Of a stretch of 64,000 nt of DNA, positions 46,291 through 58,300 are shown one piece after another. The DNA lies in assembly GCA_024803745.1 (NCBI GenBank), contig JANJXV010000013.1:9548001-9612000 (forward strand), in the 5' to 3' direction. The translations under genes were made by a program, and so were the position numbers. The DNA comes from Megascapheus bottae. Taxonomy: Eukaryota; Chordata; Mammalia; Rodentia; Geomyidae. Under the pieces are notes generated by a model. The model did no database searches. It was not told the origin of the DNA and saw only the letters and a list, made by a program, of their open reading frames with translations. Position 1 is the stretch's first letter, and every line of letters starts with the position of its first letter.

Positions 46291-46762
46291 AAATCCCATA
46301 ATATTGAAATGGTATGGATAGAAAGAGAAAATCAGGTAAGTTCAAGAATCAAAGTTGTACAGAGGTGAAGGCTGGCCACATGAGACATGTACAGCCTGTC
46401 TGAGAGGTTTCATGGTGGAATGCTCAGGAGATGGCATTGGATGTCAGCCTCTTCTTGTCTGTCTGCTTTTGGATAGGCTGCTTGGTCTGTTCCCTCTGTC
46501 AGAATAGTAGTAAAAACAGTGCAATGTCAGAGGCCGATAGTGAGAATAACAGGCCCACAGCAATATATAAAGGCTGAGAGTATATAGTGCCTCAGTGCGC
46601 CATATACTGCTCAGTGCCTCTGGGTTTCACTATGAGATACTTTTGGAAATAGTTGGCAGAAACCTGGTTGCTTTGCAAATCTAAGTGACCCTGTTGTCTA
46701 CCACAGAAAGAGGGACCCACATCTAACCCCTCAGTGATAATGTTTCTCTCTCCCTGTCCCAG

Positions 46763-47012
46763 GCATCCTACACAAAGGGAATGGAGAGAACCAGTTTGTC
46801 TCTCAGCAACCACCAGTCATCGGCAGCATCATGGGCAATGGGCGGCGGAGAAGTATCTCCTGCCCCAGTTGCAATGGCCTCGCTGACGGCAATAAACTCC
46901 TGGCCCCTATAGCCCTCACCTGTGGCTCTGACGGCAGCCTGTACGTGGGAGACTTCAACTACATCCGCAGAATCTTTCCCTCTGGAAATGTCACCAACAT
47001 CCTGGAGCTGAG
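46763..47012 (+). CDS. TENM4: TENM4 exon: first part of the NHL beta-propeller
   Basis: This exon encodes [39 protein letters not shown], then [42 protein letters not shown]. The [19 protein letters not shown] run is a typical NHL repeat strand pattern. A CPSC cysteine pair and one sequon (NVT) are visible. The acceptor is tgtcccag|GC and the donor is CTGAG|gtacag. Two bases finish a Gly, 82 codons follow, and AG is left for the next exon: with A from the microexon it gives Arg, with T from the exon at 56409 it gives Ser. Confidence 0.98.
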
Positions 47013-48922
47013 GTACAGGAGGTGCTGGGGTGCTTTCATAGTTAATGATGGGGTTTCCTTGCCATCCTAAGGCCTAGGTCACTGGGCCCAAGAGGAATGG
47101 GGCCTTACCTATCATACTCTAGGACTTTTCATCTCTTAGCTCAGGAGCTGCTCCTTCCCTTCTGTGCACTGCTCTGAAGATAAGTCACATTGGGACAGGG
47201 AGATCTTTTTGCTTCCTAGCACTGAACTAATTAGAATACATCACATGGGTCAGGGGATGGCACAGTAGATGAGGCCCAGATGGCAGAGTCATTACATGTA
47301 TCCCTGTAACATGGCACTCATCAGAGTAGGGGAAATTACTTTCACCTGAGCATTGCTGAGATGAAGGCCCGAGGCCTGACCCAGGCAGTGCCTTTCTGCT
47401 CTGCAGGTACCTCAGAAGCAGCTGGCTCAGCCCTTCCCCTCTTGGCCATGAGCCATGGAAGGCAGCTCCATCTGCAGCTGGAGAATAGCTCTATGCTTGA
47501 CATTTTTCTTTAGACTTCCCAGAACCAGATCCTTTTAACAACCCAAACACTGTCATAGGACATGCTCTGGGATTACAGAGACGCTGTGCTTTAGAGACTC
47601 TCTCTTTCAGGAGAAATGCACCAAATGTCCTCACATCTATTTTAGGGTATGGGCTTAGTCTATGCCTGATTCAGGACCATGTGAACAGGACAAGGCTTAA
47701 ACTGAAAAGCTTCCCTCCAAAGTGGGCAAAGGAAAAATTGGACTCCCAGTGATTGCTGTAGAATAGTCCTGTGAGTTATTGGTTAATATCACTTTTGATA
47801 AATAAGGAAAAGGATGCTCAGGAAATTTAGTTGCCCAAGATCTAGACTTCTAGAATGGTCAACCCAAATCTGCCTTGTCAAAGACTCATCACCAGACCCA
47901 ATGAGGATCGTTTTGTCATGACACTTTGGAAAGTTATTCTCTACCAAAAGAATGTCATTCTTCAGCACATATATGGAAAGAGGGAAGGCATGCTGGTTCA
48001 CCCTCCCCAGGACTTACGAATAAAGGATGCTCATATCCTGTCATCTAGAAATCACATATCCAGCCAAGTGAGAAGCAAGCTACCCATGCAATATCCTCTA
48101 TCTTTCTTCTCTGCCTTGATATATCCCAAAGAAAAAAAGTCTTGGGTGTATTTGTTTCAGTCAGGGGCATACACATGCTAAGATAAAAAGAGCCAGGCAC
48201 CAGGGACTTGGCTCACTTTGCCAAAGAAGCTGTATAACTGTGGACAAAATACTTAACCTCTCTAGGCCTATTTCTCACATCTTCCAAATAAGATGTCTCA
48301 TGTTCCCTGATAGCTGTAGGAAGGGCAGGGTTGATCATGGAAGACAGCATCTAGAGAAGAGAGGAATACACAAAATTTGGCGGAGGGGGAACTCAATTTA
48401 TATTGTCATTTTGATGTAGTTTCCTCCATTCTTTCTCCCCTACACCTGTTTCTCTATGCCATCCCCTTCCTTCTCATGATAGTTCATAACCACTTCCATA
48501 TCCTATTGCAAGGAGGATGGTTTTGTAACTCTCATAAGAGAGGACCCATGCAGAGATACAGAGCAGCAAGCCTGGGTATCTCTGGGCATGTGTCTTGTAG
48601 GGAAAAGAACCTGCTGTTCTAATCTCTGTCCTACCCTTGTTAAAGCAGTGTGATGTGTCAAGCTAGTTCTCTTCCCCAATGTCAGCAGTATGGAGCAGGT
48701 AAAACTGTGCCTATTCTGTGATATGTAGCTGCTTGTAAGTGAGCTCACTGACAAGGAATATCCAATATAAAATATATCAGTGTCATAGCTCCTAAGTCTT
48801 TATTTATTACAGTAGTGTATGGTTCCATTGCTGTCAAGTTTTCAGGCTGCTAATAATGCTTCTAACCCTGCTGCTAACACTTCATTCTTTCTTCTATTCC
48901 CTGCTCTCCTGTCTTCTGTCAG
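47013..48922 (+). other. TENM4: TENM4 intron upstream of the microexon
   Basis: Mostly unique sequence; a MIR-like piece lies at about 48223-48330 (ctgtggacaaaatacttaacctctctaggcc). No other repeat or gene is recognised. The last 100 bp are pyrimidine-rich with several TGC words (ctgctaataatgc, cctgctgctaac, ccctgctctcctg). Confidence 0.8.
48902..48904 (+). promoter_or_regulatory. TENM4: TGC motif in the microexon's upstream pyrimidine tract
   Basis: TGC within 'ttctattccctgctctcctgtcttctgtcag' lies 19 nt upstream of the microexon's first base. UGC in a pyrimidine context close to the 3' splice site is the known binding preference of SRRM4 (nSR100), the activator of neuronal microexons. A three-base motif alone is weak evidence. 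Confidence 0.4.
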
Positions 48923-48943
48923 AAATAAAGATTTCAGACATAG
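48923..48943 (+). CDS. TENM4: TENM4 microexon (21 nt) encoding the NHL splice insert
   Basis: The bases AAATAAAGATTTCAGACATAG lie between ttctgtcag and gtaagc. Joined to AG from 47012 and T at 56409 they read R-N-K-D-F-R-H-S, giving the known seven-residue insert NKDFRHS of the teneurin beta-propeller. Skipping keeps the frame and gives ELS-HSPAHK in place of ELR-NKDFRHS-HSPAHK. In teneurins the inclusion of this insert is known to alter latrophilin binding and homophilic adhesion. It was found by searching the intron for the expected peptide with matching phase and borders; it is too short for ORF searches. Confidence 0.95.
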
Positions 48944-48987
48944 GTAAGCCAACCAGTGGAGAATTCCCCGTCTCTCCCCTGCCTTGT

Positions 48988-48993
48988 TGCATG
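48988..48993 (+). promoter_or_regulatory. TENM4: TGCATG (RBFOX) motif downstream of the microexon
   Basis: TGCATG begins 44 nt after the donor at 48944. RBFOX proteins bound downstream of an exon generally promote its inclusion in neurons and muscle. The motif is exact, but conservation in other mammals needs an alignment. Confidence 0.55.
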
Positions 48994-49862
48994 TTGTATG
49001 GTAAGCTTCATGTGTCGATTTCGGGGGGCTCTCTGGCAAAGGAACCCTGGGTGATTGGAAACTGTCTCAGTTTCATTAATAAAAGTGAGGTAGGTAACAA
49101 AATCCTGGACTCTTTAACTCTCTAGCAAAGCAAGCCAGTTGCCTTGTAGTCTGGTGGACACGACAGATGACACTAATGGTTTAAATTCTTTAATTTAAAC
49201 CATGGCACAGTGACCTGAATACCACAAGCACTTAATCCTTATAATAAATGAAGACATCAACCAGGAGGTGGTGAGTGACTTTGATGGCCATGATATTGAA
49301 GAATTCAGGTGCCAATGACCCCATTTGAGGGTGTGCCAGCAAGGACAGATTGGGCCACATGAAGTTCCCAGAAGGTCCCCAGGCAGAGCTGTGTCACAAA
49401 GTGGATTGATGGTGTGAGCTCAGTGACAGTAGGTAGCAGGAATGGGTCTAGGCAGTCACACAGTAGAAGTGGTGCATGAACTGGTCCTAAACTGGGATAA
49501 AGGATAACCTTTAGGATAGCAAAATAATAACCAAACATTATTGAACCTACTTCTAGAGAGGCAGTATATTGTTTATGTAATAGTCACAATTTCATTTTCA
49601 AAGAATATGTATAAAGCATTTACTGGGTAACAGAGTTACACACTTTGTGCTAATTAATGGCATTTTTATCCCCAAGCTCCTCCGTGAAGCAGGTACCCAT
49701 GATTTCATTCTATTTATACATAGAGTTATTTCTTGACAGAACCACCTCATCTCTCAGAGCTTTTGCTTCTACCATGAGGTTATAAAAAGTGTTATAAGCA
49801 CCACAAGGTGTTTGTAAGTTTTGGCATATTCAGGCACAGGAGAGTTCCAGAGCAGTCACGGT

Positions 49863-49882
49863 AACAACAACAACAACAACAA
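49863..49882. repeat. (CAA)n microsatellite
   Basis: Short run of about six CAA units. Confidence 0.85.
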
Positions 49883-50138
49883 TTGCATCAGAAGTAGTAT
49901 CGAATAAGCATTCATGTATCATTTTATTACCATGAGTGCCATATAATGATGACTATGATGTCTCCATCTTTCCCAGAAAGGAAATGAGTCCTTTTACACC
50001 CAAAGATACGTGTATAAAGGCAAATTCAGCATAAATTGGGAATAAAAGTAAAAAAGAAGAAATAGGGCTATGACATAGTACCTCACGTTAAATCTGAGCT
50101 TCACAGCAGTATCCTGAGTTAAAAACAAACAGAAAAAG

Positions 50139-50360
50139 ACCAGGTGTGCTGATTCACACCTGTAATCTTACCTACTCAGGAGGGTGAGATCTGAGGATCA
50201 AGGTTCAAAGCACAACAAAGCCTGTGAGACTCTTATCTCCAGTTAATCACCAAAAAACCAGAAGTAGTGCTGTGGTTCAAGGCCTAGGGCAGTAGCCTTG
50301 AGCTGAAGGGACAATGCCCAGGCCCAGAGTTCAAGTCCCATGACCAAAACAAACAAACAA
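50139..50360 (+). repeat. B1-like/tRNA-like composite SINE
   Basis: Both halves are present: 'gaccaggtgtgctgattcacacctgtaatcttacctactcaggag', 'gactcttatctccagttaatcacc', 'tagccttgagctgaagggac' and 'cccagagttcaagtcccatgacc', with an A-rich tail. Confidence 0.9.
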
Positions 50361-50739
50361 CCTGAATTTTTTCATAGTTATCATGCCAACTTTCTCAGAA
50401 TGATCAGAAATCCATATGGTCCCTCTGTAATGGTGGTAGCTGCCTGTGACACAGCTGAAATACAAGCAGAAATAACTAGGGAAAGTCTTGGTCCATATGG
50501 TCTTTAGCTGGTCACTAACTTTTCTATTTACAAGTTGTAGCATCTATAATTTGTAGTGCATTTTTTGGCCCTGGTCTTCAGTGATCTTTGGATGTATCTA
50601 TAGGATAATTTCAGAACTGGGTTCTTGCCTTTTCTCCATTTATTGATTGTTCCAATGCTAAAAATTATTTCCAGTGCAGACTAAAGTGATGGGTAAGAGG
50701 AAGTCATTCTCTGTCTTTCAGTTTCTAAACACGATCAGA

Positions 50740-50870
50740 CCAAGAACCAGGTTCCAACTCTGACACTGACTGACTCCTAGATATTATTAAATCCCTTCCT
50801 GCCTTTGGGCCTCATTTCCCCATTGGTGGGATGGATTAAAGAAGTTCTAGAAGTGTGTCCTCTTTGTTCA
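50740..50870 (+). repeat. MIR fragment
   Basis: 'ccaactctgacactgactgactcctagatattattaaatcccttcctgcctttgggcctcatttccccattgg' resembles the MIR core. Confidence 0.6.
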
Positions 50871-51784
50871 TTAGTTGACTCTTCAGCAGTGACAGCATTA
50901 GGCTCCACATAGATGACCTTTGCGCATGTGTATGTGGGGGTTGGTGGGATAACCCAAAGCAGCCTCACACCAGCCACTGTGTTGAACAGGCCCTTTGCCA
51001 AGACCCATAATCCTGTGAGCATCTTCCTCTCTGAACCCCTCAGGAAGCACAAACCCTCACCTTTTCCCAGATCTATTCTTAGAGGTATACATGAACTCAA
51101 ATCTCTCTTAAACATAGTTACCTGTAGTATACTAACTCAACAGGAGCCTTTAACTGCTCTAGAAAATAGGTTGAACAGGGCAACATTGCATCTGACATTC
51201 ATAGCTTTTCTATTATACACCAACATAAATATTCTAGAGGTTTTCTCCAGTTAACCAGCTTTGCTTAAAAGTGGTCATTCGTTGGGCATTTCATTTTTTT
51301 TTTAAATGGGAGAGGCACTGGGCAGAGAGATTTGCCTTCTGCATGTGATTTTTTTTTGTTCTCAAAATAACTTTCTGAAATGGATACAATTATCCTCCAA
51401 AGTGAGGCTCATAGCAGCAAAATGATTTGGTCAAGGAAACTAAATCAAGGGGGTAGTAGAAATGGAATTTGAGCTAGGTTTTATGAGACTCTTTCCAATG
51501 ATTCTGAGAACCAGTGAATTAGCTTCTGCTGGGGCTGCTTCTGAGTTGGATAAACAACGCCTCTTTGAACAAGTCAGATATTACTCTGGATTCAGAATTA
51601 GGGACTAGATAATTTTTTTGAGTTTTTTTCCCCAAATGAATAATTATTTAATTTTTCGGTTAAAGCAGATCATTTCAGACATAAAATTCATAAATAATTT
51701 TCAAGGAAAAGATAAATTTGGTTACCTAAATGTCTAATACTCTGAAAAGCCAAACAGAAAATAATATATTCAATTTACCTAATC

Positions 51785-52479
51785 ATCAAGAAATAAGGAC
51801 ATACTAAACCCACTAGCACAAGGATGTTTACTGCAGCACTATTTACCATAGCAAAGATATGGAACCAACCCAGATGCCTCTCAGCTGATGATTGGATCAA
51901 CAAGATGTGGTATTTATACACAATGGAATTCTATGCTGCTGTCAGAAAGAATGACATCACCCCATTTGTAAGAAAATGGAAAGACTTGGAAAAAATCCTA
52001 TTAAGTGAAGTAAGCCAAACCCAAAGAAACATAGGCTCAATGGTTTCCCTCATTTGTAATTATTAATATAAACCTTGGACTCTCCTGGAGAGGATTACAA
52101 TAGGGCAAAACCTAGATACATAAGGCCATTTAGGATGGGGCTAAATGAAAGGACCTCCAGGATATACAGACATTAGCCATATAATGTGTGATTGTTGTTC
52201 TTAATGTACGATGTTATTTCTCATCTCTTTCGTTGTCCCTTGGTTATTCTCATATTGTTACAGTATCTTACCTTATTATCTGATATATTTCATATATGAT
52301 TGTTTGTTTATTTGAAATAGGAAAGGGAAGGGAGGAAAACAAGATGAGGGGTGGAAGAAAGGAAATGGGGACAAAGGCATGAGAAGGGGTATCATTATGT
52401 GTGAAGTAATACACCTACTATCTGGTGAATATAACTGTAACCCTTCTATTAATTACAATAAAAATTACAAAAAAAAGAA
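51785..52479 (+). mobile_element. 5'-truncated L1: end of ORF2 plus 3' UTR
   Basis: An 80-codon open frame at 51824-52066 starts MFTAALFTIAKIWNQPRCLS and ends in the usual L1 ORF2 C-terminal region (ITPFVRKWKDLEKILLSEVS). A 3' UTR of about 400 bp follows, with a purine-rich part (gaaagggaagggaggaaaac), and ends 'cttctattaattacaataaaaattac' plus an A tail. The rest of ORF2, ORF1 and the 5' UTR are missing, so the element cannot move on its own. Confidence 0.92.
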
Positions 52480-52487
52480 AATTTCAG

Positions 52488-52686
52488 GGCTGGAAGTTTG
52501 GCCTAGTGGTAGAGTGCTTGCCTAGCATGCATGAAGACCTGGGTTCGATTCCTCAGTACCACATACATAGAAAAAAGCTGGAAGTGGTGCTGTGGCTCAA
52601 GTGGTAGAGCTCTAGCCTTGAGAATGTCCAAGGACAGTGCTCAGACCCTGAGCTGAAACCCAGGACTGGCAAAAAATAAATAAATA
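52488..52686 (+). repeat. ID-like dimeric SINE just behind an L1 tail
   Basis: Near-consensus copy: 'ggctggaagtttggcctagtggtagagtgcttgcctagcatgcatgaagacctgggttcgattcc', then 'ctggaagtggtgctgtggctcaagtggtagagc', ending 'ccaggactggc' and (AAAT)n. No clear target-site duplication is seen. Confidence 0.93.
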
Positions 52687-55600
52687 ACATATTAATTTTT
52701 AAAAATCCATAGAAGTTTTTTTATTACTTCATATCCTCTTTAATTAAACATTCCTTGGCAACATAACCAATGCTATATTAAGGAAGGAGATCTAATTCAT
52801 ATTGAAATACACCAAACTTGTTCAATATGGTATGTCTATAAACCAAATACCTATTCAGCTAATTACTTAAGATGAGTAATAAGATTTATCTGGATCTCTC
52901 AGCCCACTGGGAATTCTGAGACCTCTTGCAAAACCAAGATACAGAGTAAGATTTGATTTTTTGTTCATTCCAGAGATCTCCAAGATTTTGTGTCATTTCC
53001 AGAGAGGTGAAGGTTATATTTGTAGAGCTAGAATAGGAAAAGAATGTGGGTCCCCAAGGACTTGTGCTCCAAACTCTAGAAATAGGGCCGTGATCCAATT
53101 CCGTGACAGGCTCCACTCATTATAGAGAAGATGATGCTCACATTAAATCTCCAGAAATGGACGAGTGCTCCCAGGTAGAGAAGGGCGGCAGAGGTTTCTA
53201 GGCCCTGACGCAGCACGGAGGGGAGGTAGAAAGAACACAGACTTAAGACCAAGCTGATTTGGATGAAGATTTTCTTAGTGGATGATGACCCTAGTCAAGT
53301 CAGTGCAGCTTTCGCTCTTCTCACCTTGCTGAAAGAAGAGAAAACAGTATTTACCTTTACATGAGAGTTGTAAGGAAACAGGGCCAGGCAGGACAGGTGT
53401 TAGTGCAGAGTATGGGACAGGATCTGAACTTATCAGTGATTGGCACCTCTGCAGCTCTGTTTCATGGACCAGGTGGTACAAGGAAGAAATGAATTGAAGA
53501 ATGTCCAAAGACTACTACAAAGCAGAAAGGGGTGTAGAGAATTACATGTGGTCCTAATGATGTGAAAACAATTTGCAAAACAGAACAGATTCCTCCTTCC
53601 TGACAGCTGCAGGACCTTACCTTAAACTATTCATGTGACCCCACCCAAATTACACTTATCTTCTAGGTTCAAAGCTAATGTGATTTACCCTGTGGTTAAC
53701 TGACCACAGATTTGTTCCTGAGCACTCCAAAGAAAAAAAAATGTAGTCATGATGTTTTGTAGACTGCAGAGCAATCCTACCAAGTTCCTCCCCTCTTGGA
53801 ATTCACCCACCTGGGGAATTCCAGGCAAATGACACTTCTCCAGGCAGCATAGGGTGATATGAACTGGAAACTCGAGGGGCTAATCTAAGTGGACAGGGCC
53901 TCCGCTATTCTCCCTTGGGGACCACTTCCTGCCAAGGTGGATAGCAGCAGTTCATCATGAGTGATGCACAAGGAAATGAAATAACCACCTTGCCTCCCAG
54001 CTGTCATGGGGAAGCTGAAAGATGCCGTTGGTCCAGCATTGCAGAGCAAGGTCTGAGGTCACTGGGTTTTATTTAGCCAGAATCTGTGTCAATTGGGAAG
54101 ATTAAATCTGTGCTGCAGTACAGGATACATCCCAGGGGACATGTCCAATATTTGGGATTGTTACCACTACCTCAAATATGAAGTAAAAGAAAAGTCATTT
54201 CAATCTAAATACAACCTAAAAGAAGCGGAAAATAAAGATAGTAGCGAGTTAAAACAAATAGCGATTCTGATGAACTAGAAGATACCAAGCTTAACACTGG
54301 CAACATAAAAATGACTGAAGTCTAGAGGAGAGGAAGAGGGAAAGAGAGGAAGAGAAGGGGGTCAGCAAGGTCGGGGGGGGGAGAAAATAGCCATGGTGTT
54401 ATAGTAAGTGATCTGTAGTAGAGGTATGAACTAATACTGGTGCACTGATTTCAATGCATAGAAAAGAAAGTCGGGAAAGTTTGCTAGAAAAGTTATCATT
54501 TGTGCTGAAGAGGACATAGAAAAGAGGAGGGGACAAACAAGCAGCAAGTGCAGGCAGGCCCGAAGACACACAGTGAGGTATATGTTGAGGTGTTGGGTAT
54601 TTATGGTGTAGGGTTTTGGGGGTACAGGGTAATTTATGATGGAGAAGAAAAGAGGGTGGAGCAGTCCAGCATGAAAAAGCCTTGAGTTCTAATGGGCTGG
54701 GGAGTCTGCACTTCCTCTGAAAGACAAGAGTCCAGGATGGAAACATGGAAATGACAAATTGGTGTTTGGATTGATCAGGAAGAACAATCTAAAGAAGACT
54801 CAGGTTACAGGCAGAGCTTTGCCCTTGATTTCAGAGGGAGGCAGAGAGACAGCAGTCAGGCCACTGAAGAAAATCCCAACTTGTTACTTGTTCTCATGGA
54901 GAGAAAATGAAGGAAAGTCTTGGGTCTGGATGTCAGACACTGTCAGATGTAGCCATAGCCTGAGGACACTGTATAAGGGGACATTTATAATGACAGGCAG
55001 TCAGTGGGCCAGATTAAGTTTCTCAGGGACCTAGACCCCCAAAGAGAGTATGGAGTCCTGATCTTCAGAAAACATCAGCCTGTAAAATACAATTCTGTTC
55101 ATCAAATGAACCTGAAGCCTATATGCCTAGTACATGTAAAATATTGAAATGTAATTTGAGGACCCAGTGAATGATCAGGCCACACGCTGAGACTGAAAAT
55201 TAGCTTCTCAGGAGTGATGATTTCAACTCTGCTTTGCTCTGAACTTGGGAGAAATGGTACATCAGTATCATGGGATCATGAAATTCAGGCTTAACAAGGG
55301 ATACCCATTGTATAGCTTCTTCCATGTGGAAAAACAGGTACAATAACAGTTAAAATAGTAATTATGATGATTAAACACCTCCTGTGTGTTATGCATGGTA
55401 TTTAATACTTGACAATTATGATGTCATTTTATTTTCTCCATGGACACACAGAATAGTTATTAACATTCCCATTTTGCAGATGAAGTCAGTTGAGATCAGG
55501 GGTCCAATTAACACACCCAAATTTCAGAACCAAGACCTTTTAGAACCCAACTTGAAATGCAGATTGCTCTGATCTCTCACGTTTTCCCCACTCTTGGCTA

Positions 55601-55937
55601 GAGGTGGTGCTTCGTCTCCTTCATACCTCCTCTTCTTTTTCCTTTGTCACCTGCAATCAGTCTTTGTTGACTGTTTTCTAGAAACAACCTCTATCAGCAC
55701 TTCCAACATGCTGTTTTTCCTTGGACTTTGTTGCTGATTGCTGTAAGGTGTCCCAACTCATTTATATCTGACTACAAGAAGGAAAGTTCTGGGCTGTTGA
55801 TGAATTAATTCAACATGAGTATCAAATGGAGAAATACTTGTGTCTTGACGATTTTAAAGTCAAGCACTTCTATGTTTCTAGTTTTTAACTAATATGGCAA
55901 CTCTCGTTGGCAAATGTTTTTCTTAAAATGTGTATTG

Positions 55938-56155
55938 TTAGGCACTGGTGGCTCTCACTTGTGCTCCCAGCTTCTCTGAGGATCCTGTTTTGAAGTCATC
56001 TTAGGCAGAAAAGTCTTATCTCCAACTAACCGAAAAAAAAAATAGAAAAATAGGCATGAGTCAAATGGTAAAGCGCCAGCCTTGAGCAAAAAAAGCTAAG
56101 TGAGAGGATAAGGCCCTGAATTCAAGCCTCACTACAGTACAAAAATAGACAAATA
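55938..56155 (+). repeat. composite SINE, diverged
   Basis: 'gttaggcactggtggctctcacttgtgctcccagcttc', 'gtcttatctccaactaacc' and 'cattagc'-free right half with 'gccagccttgagc' and 'cctgaattcaagcctcac' show both parts, with deletions. Confidence 0.75.
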
Positions 56156-56408
56156 AAAGTGTATTTAGGTGGCTAAATATTAGCCAGATAAGAGAGGCAA
56201 ATACTGTCAAAGAAGGTTTTGGATTCATAGTTGGGTGGGATGGATAGTTCTATCAATTGTTCAGCTCACAAAAAGTTGGGGTGCCATCACCCCAAATAGA
56301 TGATTCCAGAAGAGACTTTTGTTGTATTTCAAAAGGCCAAGTACATGTGTAGCTACCAAGTAGAAAAGAAGGAATGTTCTCACCACTGGCCATATCTTTG
56401 TTTTCCAG

Positions 56409-56641
56409 TCACAGTCCAGCCCATAAATACTACCTGACCACAGACCCCATGAGCGGGGCTGTCTTCCTTTCTGACACCAACAGCCGGCGTGTCTTTAGGC
56501 TCAAGTCCACCACGGTGGTGAAGGATGTTGTCAAGAACTCAGAGGTGGTGGCAGGGACTGGTGATCAGTGCCTCCCCTTTGATGACACTCGGTGTGGAGA
56601 TGGTGGGAAGGCCACAGAAGCCACACTTACCAATCCCAGAG
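56409..56641 (+). CDS. TENM4: TENM4 exon: NHL beta-propeller, continued
   Basis: This exon encodes [37 protein letters not shown], then [36 protein letters not shown]. The [15 protein letters not shown] strand and the [21 protein letters not shown] loop are diagnostic of a teneurin NHL repeat. Two cysteines (DQC and TRC) probably pair. The acceptor is gttttccag|T and the donor is AGAG|gtaagg. One base completes a Ser (with AG from the microexon or from the exon at 46763), 77 codons follow, and the last G joins GC at 60856 to make Gly. Confidence 0.97.
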
Positions 56642-56877
56642 GTAAGGCCTTGCTATTAAACCCTGTGGATAGCATTTATTGGGATTTTGATTCCTAGACA
56701 TGCGTCACTGCAAAAAAAAGTTTTGGAAAATGCAAAAAAAAAATTATGTGAAGGAAAGGTAGAATTGTTAAGAAATATTCAGAAATATGATGGAAATAAT
56801 TCAGTTCACAGTGTCTGTAGTTCTTCCTAGTCTGTTTAGTAAATGTTCCTGTATAATGTCTCAAATCAAACAAGGGA

Positions 56878-57112
56878 AGCCAGGCATTAGTCACTCATAT
56901 CTGTAAACCTAGCTACTCTAAGACGCTGAGCTCTGAGGATCATGGTTAAAAGCCACACCAGACAGACAACTCTTAAGAGATTTGTATCTCAATAAACAAG
57001 CAAAAAAAAAAGCCACAAGTTGAGGGGTGGTTCAAACAGTATACTGTCTGCCTTGAACAAAAAAGCCAAGCAAGAATACAAGGCCTTAAATTCAAGCTTC
57101 AGTACTGCCTCA
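56878..57112 (+). repeat. composite SINE, diverged
   Basis: 'agccaggcattagtcactcatatctgtaaacctagctactc', a degraded linker, and 'ggttcaaacagtatactgtctgccttgaac' with 'aaattcaagcttcagtac' at the end. Confidence 0.75.
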
Positions 57113-57322
57113 AAATATTTTTTTTGTCTTTTGTCAGTACTAGGCTTGAACTCAGGGCCTTAGCACTGTCCTTGGGCTTTCTCAAGGCTATTGCTCTACC
57201 ACTTGAGCCACAGCACCACTTCCAGCTTGTTCTGTATATGGGATACCGAGGAATCCCAGGGCTCCATGCATGCTAGGCAAGTACTCTACCACTAGGCCAC
57301 ATTCCCAGACCCTCAAAATAAT
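57108..57322 (-). repeat. ID-like dimeric SINE, minus strand, with target-site duplication
   Basis: Full dimer in reverse complement, from 'tttgtcagtactaggcttgaactcagggccttagc' to 'ccactaggccacattcccag'. The flanks cctcaaaata at about 57108 and 57311 match. It inserted into the tail of the preceding SINE. Confidence 0.9.
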
Positions 57323-58064
57323 TTTTTTAAATGATACCCATTAAAAAAAATTTAGTAACCTACATCATGAATTCTCCATGTCATTAAATACTCTTCTGTG
57401 AACTCATTTTTTGATGAATTCATTTTAATGTCTTTGTAGTATTCTATCAAGTAAATGACCAATCATTTGTTTTTAAATCCCCTATTTTGGTGCAAACTGA
57501 TTCTTATGTCATTGCTGTACAAAAAAAGATTGTAGGACATCATCTTTATGTTTATGTCCTATAGGATGGACTGACCATAGGTTTCAATTTTTGAATTGAA
57601 CCTCTAAATACTCATATTCAGTATTCTTTCATTCAATTATTCATCAAGCATTTACTGAGTGCAGAGTCCTGTGGTTGCACAGATGAGTTCATTGTAGCAG
57701 AATAAGTAAGACTTGGATGGGAGCCACTCTGATAGGGAGAGAGGGAGACGTGCTCTCTGACATGTAAGAAGAAAGAGCTGGGCCTGGGGCTTGTGAGCCT
57801 TGGAGACTTGAAAGGCTTGTTAGAGGAGAAGCCATCATTATCCACAGACATCCTCCAGTAGAGTGCTTCCTGTGCTTCAAGTCTCAGAGCCAGTGATTTG
57901 AAATATCTGAGCCTCAGGGCCCCAGTCAGTAGAATGAGAATAACAATGCCGTCTGTGCATACTTCCTGGGGTTGTTATAAGCATCAGAATTAAAATGATT
58001 TCTTATGCTATCTTATGAAGATGCTACAAATGATTATGTTACAAAAATAAGGCCAGATTCCAAG

Positions 58065-58300
58065 GCCTGGTTTCAAATCTATGTGGTCGACTCCTATGAA
58101 ATCATGTTTTCATGCTCGGGTTTTGCCCTCTAGCAGTGGGTGACTTTGAGCAAGTTGCTTAACCTCATTGAGCCTCTTTTTCCTCATCTGTGTAATAGAG
58201 GTAGCTGCCTGGGTAAAGCACAGATAGAATCAGGAATGTAAATGCCTAGTAAAAGTAGTGCCAGGCACACAGTACACATTGTATGGATGAGTACTCCTTT
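58065..58300 (+). repeat. MIR element
   Basis: 'gtgggtgactttgagcaagttgcttaacctcattgagcctctttttcctcatctgtgtaatagaggtagc...gtgccaggcacacagtacac' is a well-preserved MIR core and 3' part. Confidence 0.85.

Larger units (their letters stand above)
43837..46762 (+). other. TENM4: TENM4 intron, 2.9 kb
   Basis: It begins with the donor and the SINE insertion. It then contains an old L1 ORF2 fragment (about 45180-45720) and two composite SINE copies (45919-46290). I see nothing else recognisable in 44050-45170 or 46300-46750. The acceptor reads tccctgtcccag. Confidence 0.85.
48944..56408 (+). other. TENM4: TENM4 intron downstream of the microexon, 7.5 kb
   Basis: It contains a TGCATG motif near the donor, a (CAA)n tract, one composite SINE (50139-50360), MIR pieces (about 50740-50870 plus strand, 51350-51500 minus strand, 55420-55570 minus strand), an L1 3' segment (51785-52479) with a dimeric SINE after it (52488-52686) and a late diverged SINE (55938-56155). 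Nothing recognised in 49000-49860, 52690-54300 and 54380-55400. Confidence 0.85.

Noticed and set aside
51824..52066. 80-codon ORF as a host gene
   Set aside because: The peptide is the C-terminal end of L1 ORF2 and is followed by the L1 3' UTR and A tail.
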